NCBI RefSeq assembly: GCF_011440395.1
Contig: NZ_JAAOIX010000001.1
Coordinates: 744,001-808,000 of the forward strand
Length of the DNA: 64,000 nt
DNA from: Pseudomaricurvus alcaniphilus
GTDB taxonomy: Bacteria; Pseudomonadota; Gammaproteobacteria; Pseudomonadales; Cellvibrionaceae
Direction of reading: 5' to 3'
Notes under the pieces: generated by a model
What the model saw: only the letters and a program-made list of their open reading frames with translations
Database searches by the model: none
Told to the model about the DNA's origin: nothing
Part shown: piece by piece, positions 9,103 to 16,765 of the stretch
Position numbering within the stretch: position 1 is the stretch's first letter
How the letters are laid out: the number at the start of each line of letters is the position of its first letter
Program-made: the position numbers and the translations under genes

Positions 9103-10905
9103 TTAGCGGATGGCGAAGCGCTCCAGCGGCATGCCCATGACACTGTCGGCACTGCTGCTCATGCAGCCGGCATGGCCCTTGACCCGCGGCAACAGGCGCG
9201 CAAAATAAAATTCAGCGGTTTCCAGCTTGGCCTCGTAGAACGCTTTCTCCTCGGTGCCCGCAGCCAGTTTTTCCGCCGCCACTTCAGCCATCATGGCCCA
9301 GTAGTAGGCCATGGATAGGTAGCCGCTGTACATCAGGAAGTCAAAAGAGGCCGCCCCCAGCGAGTCGCGATTTCTGGAGGCCCGCACCGCCATCTTCAGG
9401 GTCTGCCAATTCCAGCCCAGAGTGGCGCCGATCAATTTGACGGCATAACCGCGGCACTTGCCAGAGACCAGTTTCCTGAAGCCAAAGCTGTACAGCTTTT
9501 TACAAAAGCCGGCGTATAACTTAAAGCCATCCAGCACCATCTTGCGGCCAACCAGGTCCATGGATTGAATCCCGGTGGTGCCCTCGTACATGGTGGCAAT
9601 GCGCGCATCACGGTAGATTTGCTCCATGCCGTGCTCTTTGATGTAACCGTGACCACCAAACACCTGCATGGCATTGCTGGCCGACTCCAGTCCGGTCTCG
9701 GTCAGGAACGCTTTCAGGATCGGGGTCAAAAAGCCCAACTCATCCTCGGCCCGGGCGCGCTCCTCCGGCGTTCGCGCCTGTAACATACAATCGGAGTACT
9801 TGGCGGCGTCGTAAACCATGGCGCGGCCACCTTCGGCAAACGCCCTGGCGGTCAGCAGCATACGGCGCACATCGGCGTGATGAATAATCGCGTCAGCCAC
9901 CTTGTCCGCATCCTTGACCCCGGACAGTGAGCGCATGGAATGGCGCTCCAGGGCGTAGGGCAAGGCATTTTGATAGGCCAACTCCGAGGCCCCCAAACCC
10001 TGGATAGCCGTGCCGATACGGGCGGTATTCATAAAGGTGAACATGGCGGCCAGGCCTTCATTTTCCCGCCCCAGCAGCCAGGCGTTGGCGCCGTCAAAAT
10101 TGATGACGCAGGTGGCATTGCCGTGGATACCCATCTTGTGTTCGATGCTGCCACAGCGCACGCCGTTGCGCTCGGCCAGGGTACCGTCCGGGTTGACGTT
10201 GAATTTGGGAACGATAAACAGCGAGATGCCTTTAGTGCCGTCCGGGGCACCGGGAATACGCGCTAGCACGATATGGACAATATTTTCCGTCAAGTCGTGT
10301 TCACCGGCGGAGATAAAAATCTTGCTGCCGCTGAGCTTGTAGCTGCCATCGGGCTGCGGTTCCGCCCGGCTTTTCATTTGCCCGAGATCGGAGCCGCAAT
10401 GAGCCTCAGTGAGACACATGGTGCCGGTCCAGCTACCCTCGCACAGTTTGGTCAGGTACAGCTGTTTTTGCTCCTCGCTGCCGTGGGCCACCAGGGTGTT
10501 CATGGCGCCGAGGCTGAGGCCGGGGTACATGCCCCAGGCCCAGTTGGCGGTGCCAACCATTTCCGATTTAATCAGGCCCAGTGACATGGGCAAGCCCTGG
10601 CCACCATACTCGGTCGGGTGCGAGAGCCCCTGCCAGCCACCTTCGACCCACATTTGATAGGCTTCCTTAAATCCCTCCGGGGTGGTCACTTCGCCGTCGT
10701 GCCACTGGCAGCCCATCTCGTCGCCCACCCGGTTCAGCGGTGCCAACACCTGCTCGGCGAACTTTGCCGCTTCCGCGGTAATGGCTTGCACCATATCCGG
10801 GGTCGCTTCGGCCCCGGCGGGAATCGAACGGTAGTGACCGCTGTAGTCCAGTACTTCGTTAGTAACAAAATCGATGTCGCGCACTGGCGCCTGGTAAGTG
10901 GTCAT
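9103..10905 (-). CDS. Acyl-CoA dehydrogenase with extended C-terminus (FadE/DmdC type)
   Basis: A 600-residue flavoprotein that introduces the 2,3-double bond into acyl-CoA. It shows the FAD-binding LTEAHCGSDLGQMKS segment (about residues 166-180), the conserved GGHGYIKEHGMEQIYRDARI and the YEGTTGIQSMDLVGRK stretch near residue 450, and the additional C-terminal domain of about 130 residues found in the long-form group that includes DmdC. The start follows a weak ribosome site. A MaoC hydratase is encoded next on the same strand, so the two may serve consecutive beta-oxidation steps. Confidence 0.9.
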   Translation of the reverse strand: MTTYQAPVRDIDFVTNEVLDYSGHYRSIPAGAEATPDMVQAITAEAAKFAEQVLAPLNRVGDEMGCQWHDGEVTTPEGFKEAYQMWVEGGWQGLSHPTEYGGQGLPMSLGLIKSEMVGTANWAWGMYPGLSLGAMNTLVAHGSEEQKQLYLTKLCEGSWTGTMCLTEAHCGSDLGQMKSRAEPQPDGSYKLSGSKIFISAGEHDLTENIVHIVLARIPGAPDGTKGISLFIVPKFNVNPDGTLAERNGVRCGSIEHKMGIHGNATCVINFDGANAWLLGRENEGLAAMFTFMNTARIGTAIQGLGASELAYQNALPYALERHSMRSLSGVKDADKVADAIIHHADVRRMLLTARAFAEGGRAMVYDAAKYSDCMLQARTPEERARAEDELGFLTPILKAFLTETGLESASNAMQVFGGHGYIKEHGMEQIYRDARIATMYEGTTGIQSMDLVGRKMVLDGFKLYAGFCKKLYSFGFRKLVSGKCRGYAVKLIGATLGWNWQTLKMAVRASRNRDSLGAASFDFLMYSGYLSMAYYWAMMAEVAAEKLAAGTEEKAFYEAKLETAEFYFARLLPRVKGHAGCMSSSADSVMGMPLERFAIR

Positions 10906-11025
10906 GGAATACCTCGTCTAGTACCAATTCAAAAAATGCTCAGGAACAAAAGCATAGCGAAATGAGCAATGGGTTAAATTGGCTGAGGCGAATAAAAGCC
11001 ATGGCGCTCTGGTCAACAACGGGTG

Positions 11026-11928
11026 TTAGTCGCTGTTTGTCTCGAGGTATCGGACCCGGCCGACAAGATGCGGCCTGTTATCCTCCGCGCTGCGCAGCTC
11101 AAAATCCAACCCCTGATCGACGCGGCTGTAGTGTAATTGCGGCACCGCGGGCAGAAAAACGGGGGTCTTGAATTCCACCTCGCAGCAGTAACTGGCGCCC
11201 TCGATATGGGTTTCCAGTGCGGCCAGACAGGCGGCCTTGCTCCACATTCCGTGAATAATCATACCCTTGAAACCCAGCAGTTTGGCACTTGTATCCGCCA
11301 GGTGGATGGGATTGAAATCCCCTGACACCCGGGCGTATTGCCGGGCATCGCGACGGCTTATGGCCAGCGGCTGCTGCAGGTCATAGGCAACCGGCTCGCT
11401 GTCTGGTGACGCCGACCTGGCTTTGGCTTTCTGGCCGGCACCATTGGCTGGCTTTTTCTGCCGCGACAGATAGCGGCTGGAATCCCGCCACAGCAGATCG
11501 CCGCCGGCGAAAGCATCACAGACAAAGCTGAATTCAATGCCCTTTTCGGTCCTCTGATGGTCCGCCACCCGGCAACTCAGCCGCAGGTGCTCGTCGCAGC
11601 CTATGGCTCGATACTGGGTGATGCTATTGCCGAGGTGCACGCAGCCCATTGGGGCAACTGGAAACTCCCTGGCCAACATCAATTTCAGCTGCAGGCGAAA
11701 GGCCAGAATATGCAAAAATGTCAGCGGCAATCGCTGGCTGGCACCACTAAAGCGACAAACCTCGCGATAGCGCTGCAACTGCTGTTGCGAGCAGAGCAGG
11801 TCCTCCAGCAGCAGGGTCGCTTGCGGAAATTCGGGGTCTGGCCCCGGCTTTTTGCGGGTCAGCGCGGCCTGCATTAACATCGGCAGCGCCCCGGGCAGCT
11901 GTTTCAGGGTCAACTCACTTGCGGTCAT
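11026..11928 (-). CDS. MaoC-like enoyl-CoA hydratase
   Basis: A 300-residue double-hotdog protein. The hydratase-2 motif sits in the second half: SGDFNPIHLADTSAKLLGF followed by IIHGMWSKA (about residues 202-230), giving the catalytic Asp and His. It should hydrate trans-2-enoyl-CoA. It faces an AraC regulator across about 160 bp, with the dehydrogenase downstream on the same strand. Confidence 0.87.
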   Translation of the reverse strand: MTASELTLKQLPGALPMLMQAALTRKKPGPDPEFPQATLLLEDLLCSQQQLQRYREVCRFSGASQRLPLTFLHILAFRLQLKLMLAREFPVAPMGCVHLGNSITQYRAIGCDEHLRLSCRVADHQRTEKGIEFSFVCDAFAGGDLLWRDSSRYLSRQKKPANGAGQKAKARSASPDSEPVAYDLQQPLAISRRDARQYARVSGDFNPIHLADTSAKLLGFKGMIIHGMWSKAACLAALETHIEGASYCCEVEFKTPVFLPAVPQLHYSRVDQGLDFELRSAEDNRPHLVGRVRYLETNSD

Positions 11929-12021
11929 AAGACTCTATCTCCATACTGGGCCTGCAATTCAAGCCTGAACTCCCACGGTAAATGAAACAGGAGTATAAGG
12001 ACAAACAAGAGTATAAGGACA

Positions 12022-12035
12022 CTAGTGTAGTGCCT
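12022..12035. repeat. Single end of the 72-bp palindromic element (copy C)
   Basis: Fourteen bases (CTAGTGTAGTGCCT) identical to the terminus of copies A and B, in the gap between the MaoC and AraC genes. No matching second end is found nearby, and the interior differs (GTCAGTTCGG instead of CGTAT). It is either a remnant or the end of a different subtype. Confidence 0.5.
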
Positions 12036-12088
12036 GTCAGTTCGGTCAACACCGGCGATCCCTTATAACCTCGCAGACTGTTCGAAAC

Positions 12089-13132
12089 ATGCCCAAACCA
12101 TCTCCCAAACGATCCTCCAGCCTCAGTGACTCCGGCTTCCTGGTACAAATGGTGTACCCGGCCATGCAGAAGATGGGCCTGGACGTTGAGCGGGTGGTCC
12201 GGGAATGCCGTATATCGCCCCGCTTGCTTAAAGATCGCACCGCCCGCTTTCCCCACAGTGCCCAGCTGCAATTCTGGCGGCTACTGGAAGATCTCAGTGG
12301 CGACCCGCAGATCGGTTTGCACCTTGCCGAAAACCTGCAGGTCTATCGTGGCCAGGTACTGGAGTACCTGTTCCTGAGCAGCGCCAATTTTGGCGAAGGC
12401 CTCAGGCGCGCGCAAAACTACCAGCGCCTGATCAGCGACGCAACCCAATTTGAGCTGCAGGAGAGCGAGTCAACCTCGCGACTTGTGTTGCGCTTTGCCG
12501 ACGACGGTGAGCCCGGGTTTCGCCATCGCAACGAGTGTTATGCCCGCTTTCTGCTGCGCTATTTCCAGGCGGTGACCAACGGTGCCTTTGTCGCCGGGCA
12601 AGTTGACTTCAGCCACTCCCTGGCCGGAGACGAAGGGGAATTCCAGCGGGCCTTCGGTTGCCGGGTACGATTTGAGCAGCCGGTCGCCGCACTGCTGTTC
12701 GACACTGCCCTGCTGGCGACCCCGTCCAGCCACGCCGAACCCAACCTGCTAAGACTGCACGAGAGCCTGGCCCGCAAGCAACTGGATCGCCTCACCCGCC
12801 AGGACCTGATTGGCGAAGTAGAGAAAGTCATTGCCCAATCCCTGGAACTGGGCCAACCAAACCTGGAGGCTGTCGCCGCCCAGCTGGGCATGCACGAGCG
12901 GGTGTTGCGCTCCAGGCTGGCAAACGCCGGCACCAATTTTAATCGGGTATTGGCGGACTATCGCTGCAACCTGGCCAAGCGCCTGTTGGCGGCAACCGAT
13001 GAGAGGATCTCCGATGTGGTTTACCTGACCGGTTTTTCCGAGCCGAGTACGTTTTATCGGGCCTTCAAACGCTGGACCGGCCTCACCCCCATCGAATACC
13101 GCCAGGCGAAGCGAGCCAAAGACAGCAACTGA
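12089..13132 (+). CDS. AraC-family transcriptional regulator
   Basis: A 347-residue regulator with an N-terminal ligand-sensing domain of the arabinose-binding-like type used by OruR/ArgR-like AraC proteins (about residues 20-210) and a C-terminal double helix-turn-helix (about 240-340: LAKRLLAATDERISDVVYL then GFSEPSTFYRAFKRWTGLTP). It stands between the acyl-CoA genes and probably regulates some of them. Its end is 9 bp from the convergent FabG-like gene. Confidence 0.9.
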   Translation: MPKPSPKRSSSLSDSGFLVQMVYPAMQKMGLDVERVVRECRISPRLLKDRTARFPHSAQLQFWRLLEDLSGDPQIGLHLAENLQVYRGQVLEYLFLSSANFGEGLRRAQNYQRLISDATQFELQESESTSRLVLRFADDGEPGFRHRNECYARFLLRYFQAVTNGAFVAGQVDFSHSLAGDEGEFQRAFGCRVRFEQPVAALLFDTALLATPSSHAEPNLLRLHESLARKQLDRLTRQDLIGEVEKVIAQSLELGQPNLEAVAAQLGMHERVLRSRLANAGTNFNRVLADYRCNLAKRLLAATDERISDVVYLTGFSEPSTFYRAFKRWTGLTPIEYRQAKRAKDSN

Positions 13133-13141
13133 TCACAGTGC

Positions 13142-14527
13142 TCAGGCACCAAACCAGGCCTGCCCGCAGACCCGCAAGATGTTGCCATTGACACCTCTGG
13201 AGTTGGGGCTGCCCAAAAACGCAATGGCTTCTGCGACATCCACCGGCTGGCCAGCCTGGGCCAGCGAGTTCAAGCGCCGGCCTAACAGCCGCGGCAGCAG
13301 CGGAATCGATGCCGTCATTGCGGTTTCGATAAAGCCCGGCGCCACCGCGTTGACGGTGATGCCCCTGGCGGCCAACTCGCCAGATCTCGCCATCTGCTCG
13401 ACATAACCAATCACACCGGCTTTGGAAGCGGCGTAATTGGTCTGGCCGCGCTGGCCGGCGATACCGTTCATTGAAGACACCCCGACAATGCTGCCGCCCG
13501 CGTTTATAGCGTCGCCCTGCAGTAACTGCGCGTTAATTCGCTGGGCCGCAGCCAGGTTGATATCGAGGGTCATCTGCCAGTGCTGCTCGGGCATATTGGC
13601 AATGGTTTTATCCCGGGTGACGCCGGCATTGTGGACCACCAGATCGACCCCACCGAGTTCACGTACTGCGTGCAAAATAGTTTCCGGTGCCTCCGGGCTG
13701 GTGATATCGGCCAGCAGCGGCTTGCCCTGCAAACTCTGCATAAGCTGTTGCAGTTCGGCGGCCATGGGCTCCAGGTCCACGCCGATTACAGTCGCCCCGT
13801 CCCGGGTCAGGGTTGCGGCAATGGCGGCACCGATTCCGCGCGAGGCACCGGTCACCAGCGCCGTTTTGCCAGCCAGCGGTTTATCCCACTGCGGATTATC
13901 CTCTACCGCCGCCGCTTGCACCCGAATCACCTGGCCGCTGATGTAGGCAGATTTCGGCGACAGGAGAAAGCGCAAACTGCTGTCCAGGTTGGCTTCCGCC
14001 CCCTCCGCCACACTCAGCAATTGCGCGGTAGAACCTCTGCCACCCACCTCTTTGGCCAGCGAGCGGCTCAAGCCCTCCAGGGCACGCTGCGCCGCAGCCG
14101 CCTCCGGGGTGGCACAGTCTTGATGGGGGCGCGCCAGTATGACGATGCGACCACTCGCTTGTAACTTGCGAATATTGCTGTGAAAAAAGCGGTAGGCCTG
14201 CACCAGTTCGAGCCCATCGCTGAAGCCGCTGCCGTCGAAGACCAGTGCACTATAGCGCTCGTCTGCGGCACCCGCCGATGACTCGCCGCCCACCTGTGCC
14301 GCACACTCTGGGGCCAATACCAGCACCGCCCCCATGTCACCGATTACCCGGATAGTGGCCGCCAGGCATTGTCCATTGTCGCCCGCACCAAACAAAACCG
14401 GTGCGCTGGGCACACCGGGCTGATCAGCAGTGTAGCGTTGCAGCTCAGCGGGCACCGTCACCCCGAGGCTGCGCTGCAGTCGTTTGCCCAGCCGGGAATT
14501 AATCATTTTTTCCACTCTGTCGCTCAT
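13142..14527 (-). CDS. High-molecular-weight 3-oxoacyl-(ACP/CoA) reductase, FabG4-like
   Basis: A roughly 461-residue short-chain dehydrogenase, about twice the usual 245 residues. The C-terminal half is a full SDR: TGASRGIGAAIA nucleotide-binding loop, NAGVTRD, catalytic Ser in VGVSSMNG and YAASK. The N-terminal half is a degenerate Rossmann- or flavodoxin-like domain, as in the FabG4 group. It should interconvert 3-oxo- and 3-hydroxyacyl thioesters. I start at the ATG at 14527, with GGAG eight bases upstream; a GTG at 14548 is possible. A thiolase lies divergently upstream. Confidence 0.88.
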   Translation of the reverse strand: MSDRVEKMINSRLGKRLQRSLGVTVPAELQRYTADQPGVPSAPVLFGAGDNGQCLAATIRVIGDMGAVLVLAPECAAQVGGESSAGAADERYSALVFDGSGFSDGLELVQAYRFFHSNIRKLQASGRIVILARPHQDCATPEAAAAQRALEGLSRSLAKEVGGRGSTAQLLSVAEGAEANLDSSLRFLLSPKSAYISGQVIRVQAAAVEDNPQWDKPLAGKTALVTGASRGIGAAIAATLTRDGATVIGVDLEPMAAELQQLMQSLQGKPLLADITSPEAPETILHAVRELGGVDLVVHNAGVTRDKTIANMPEQHWQMTLDINLAAAQRINAQLLQGDAINAGGSIVGVSSMNGIAGQRGQTNYAASKAGVIGYVEQMARSGELAARGITVNAVAPGFIETAMTASIPLLPRLLGRRLNSLAQAGQPVDVAEAIAFLGSPNSRGVNGNILRVCGQAWFGA

Positions 14528-15022
14528 ACTGTCTTCTCCACTGACCACCTGGCCGATCTGTCGTTTACCGCTGTGTCAAAAAACTGCGGGAATACTCTTT
14601 GCCAAACCATACCGCGCTGCGCTATTTTTCTCACTGACCATGACTTCCCACTAGCGATGATTTCACACCAGCATTCTTTTCACGCTAGCATGATTTCACA
14701 CTAACACTGATTTCGCGCGCTATATTCATGCGCTGTGAATAGAGTAGTTGTTTAGAAGTCCGACAAATGCAGTCTGGCGGAGCGGCTGGTCAGCTGGCAA
14801 ACTGTGCTATCGAGTAACCCTGTTGTACCTGTTGTAATAGCTTCACTGTAATAGCTTCACTGTAATAACTTCACTGTAACAGCTTTATTGTAATAGCTTC
14901 GGCGCTAAACTGGATTGACAATGCCGCCCCATCCGCACTGTCGATTGAGCCAATGTCCGGCAGCTCAAGCTTGTTACACTGCGCGCCTTGTCGGGCTTTT
15001 ACCCACTACCTGAGGTCAGAAA
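14528..15022. other. Intergenic region between reductase and thiolase genes
   Basis: No credible gene. It holds the two divergent promoters, loosely repeated GATTTCACAC-type words near 14655-14715 and a clear 14-bp tandem array at 14833-14902, listed separately. Confidence 0.6.
14833..14902. repeat. Five tandem 14-bp repeats
   Basis: Five head-to-tail units of TGTAATAGCTTCAC: the first two are identical, the third has one change, and the fourth and fifth are more diverged. They lie 120 bp before the thiolase start. A role in regulation is possible, but slippage of non-functional sequence explains them equally well. Confidence 0.85.
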
Positions 15023-16321
15023 ATGTTACCAGCGAGCAGACGCGTTGCCATTATTGGCGGCAATCGAATTCCCTTTACCCGCTCCAACACCGCCTATTTT
15101 GGGGTCAGTAACCAGCAGATGCTCACCGCCGCCATCGCCGGCCTGGTGCAGCGTTATCAACTGCAGGGCCAGCAACTGGGCGAGGTGGCCGCTGGCGCAG
15201 TGATGAAACACAGCCGCGACTTCAATCTCACTCGCGAAGCAGTGCTGGGCACGGAACTGAGTGCCAATACCCCCTGCTATGACATCCAGCAAGCCTGCGG
15301 CACCGGGCTGCAGGCGATCAACCTGGTGGCCAACAAGATCGCCCTCGGGCAGATCGATGTGGGTATTGGCGGCGGCGTGGACACCACTTCCGACGCTCCC
15401 ATCGGGGTCAGCGAAGGCTTGCGCCACATCCTCCTGCAAATGAACAAGGCTCGCTCCCTGGGCGCGCGGCTAAAGCCGCTGCTGCAATTGCGACCGCGCC
15501 ATATTAGCGTACAGATACCAGCCAATGCCGAGCCCCGCACCGGCCTGTCCATGGGCGAGCACACGGAAATCACCGCCAAGGCCTGGCAGATTCCGCGGGG
15601 CGAGCAGGATGAGCTGGCCTACAACAGCCACCGGAATCTCGCTGCCGCCTACGACCGAGGTTTCTTCGATGATTTGGTAACGCCGTTCAAGGGGGTTAGC
15701 AAGGACAATATTCTGCGCCCTGAAACCAGCCTCGAAAAGCTGGCGCAACTGCCAGCGGTCTTTGACCGGCACAGCGGCCAGGGCACCTTGACCGCTGGCA
15801 ATTCGTCAACCCTCACCGACGGCGCCTCGGCGGTGTTGCTCGCCAGTGAAGAATGGGCCGAGCAACAGGGTCTGCCGGTGCTGGCCTACCTGACCATTGT
15901 GGAAACGGCCGCGATTGACTTTTTCGGTAAAGATGGCGCCCAGGACAAAGAGGGGTTGCTGCTGGCGCCGGCCTACGCGGTACCGAGGATGTTGCAGAAG
16001 GCGGGCTTGAAGCTGCAGGACTTCGATTATTACGAAATTCACGAGGCCTTCGCCGCCCAGGTATTGGCAACCCTGAAAGCCTGGCAGGATGAATCCTTCT
16101 GCAGGGACAAGCTCGGCCTGGACGGACCGCTGGGGGCGATTGAGCGCAGCAAGCTCAACGTCAACGGCAGCTCGCTGGCCGCCGGACACCCCTTCGCCGC
16201 CACCGGCGGTCGCATCGTTGCCACCCTGGCGAAAATGCTGGCGGAAAAAGGCAGTGGTCGCGGCCTGATATCCATTTGTGCCGCCGGTGGGCAGGGCGTG
16301 ACAGCCATCCTTGAACGCTAG
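15023..16321 (+). CDS. Thiolase (acetyl-CoA C-acyltransferase, FadI-like)
   Basis: A 432-residue thiolase that cleaves 3-oxoacyl-CoA with CoA. The nucleophilic Cys is in the QQACGTGLQAI segment (about residue 91), the catalytic His in EIHEAFAAQ and GHPFAATGGRI, and the second Cys in ICAAGGQGV near the C-terminus. A GAGG ribosome site precedes the ATG. With the reductase, hydratase and dehydrogenase nearby it would complete one beta-oxidation turn. Confidence 0.92.
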   Translation: MLPASRRVAIIGGNRIPFTRSNTAYFGVSNQQMLTAAIAGLVQRYQLQGQQLGEVAAGAVMKHSRDFNLTREAVLGTELSANTPCYDIQQACGTGLQAINLVANKIALGQIDVGIGGGVDTTSDAPIGVSEGLRHILLQMNKARSLGARLKPLLQLRPRHISVQIPANAEPRTGLSMGEHTEITAKAWQIPRGEQDELAYNSHRNLAAAYDRGFFDDLVTPFKGVSKDNILRPETSLEKLAQLPAVFDRHSGQGTLTAGNSSTLTDGASAVLLASEEWAEQQGLPVLAYLTIVETAAIDFFGKDGAQDKEGLLLAPAYAVPRMLQKAGLKLQDFDYYEIHEAFAAQVLATLKAWQDESFCRDKLGLDGPLGAIERSKLNVNGSSLAAGHPFAATGGRIVATLAKMLAEKGSGRGLISICAAGGQGVTAILER

Positions 16322-16468
16322 TGCCGTAACACTCTGCCAGCCCAGAGCCAAAAGCCGCCACGAACGCGACGGGCCGAAATCATCCTAATTACGCCTATGA
16401 ATAAGCCAGCTATCGGCGATAGTAAACATATACCCTGTAGCTCTTGGGACATCAGCTTTGCTCCCGGC

Positions 16469-16574
16469 CTGGCTCCAGGGACTTGCTTTCAAGACTCGCC
16501 GAGTTTCCATCCATGGAGGCTCCACGACAGCATCCCTGCTGTCGAGGGTCTTGAAAGCAAGCCCCTGGAGCCAG
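16469..16574. repeat. Long nested palindrome (about 106 bp)
   Basis: Two 26-base arms (beginning CTGGCTCCAGGGACTTGC) pair with one G-T mismatch across 54 bases. The interior holds its own 8-bp hairpin (CGACAGCA with its complement, near 16524-16543). It lies in the 444-bp gap between the thiolase and VWA genes, where I see no protein gene. Such structures are typical of REP/BIME or MITE sequences; a structured RNA or strong terminator is also possible. No second copy is seen in this window. Confidence 0.75.
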
Positions 16575-16765
16575 ACCTAACATAGTGCCGGCTGCACGAA
16601 AGCTTAGCTTAGGTGGTAATTAGGAACATCATTGATTGCTGCGCTTGCCATTTGGGTTGGCGAGCTTTAGCCAGGATTGCGACATGGCTTTAGCCGCCGG
16701 CTGGTAGCCCTGGTACCGTTACAAGGTGACTGAACCCGGCGGCAAGCGGGATCGGCTGTAACGCC

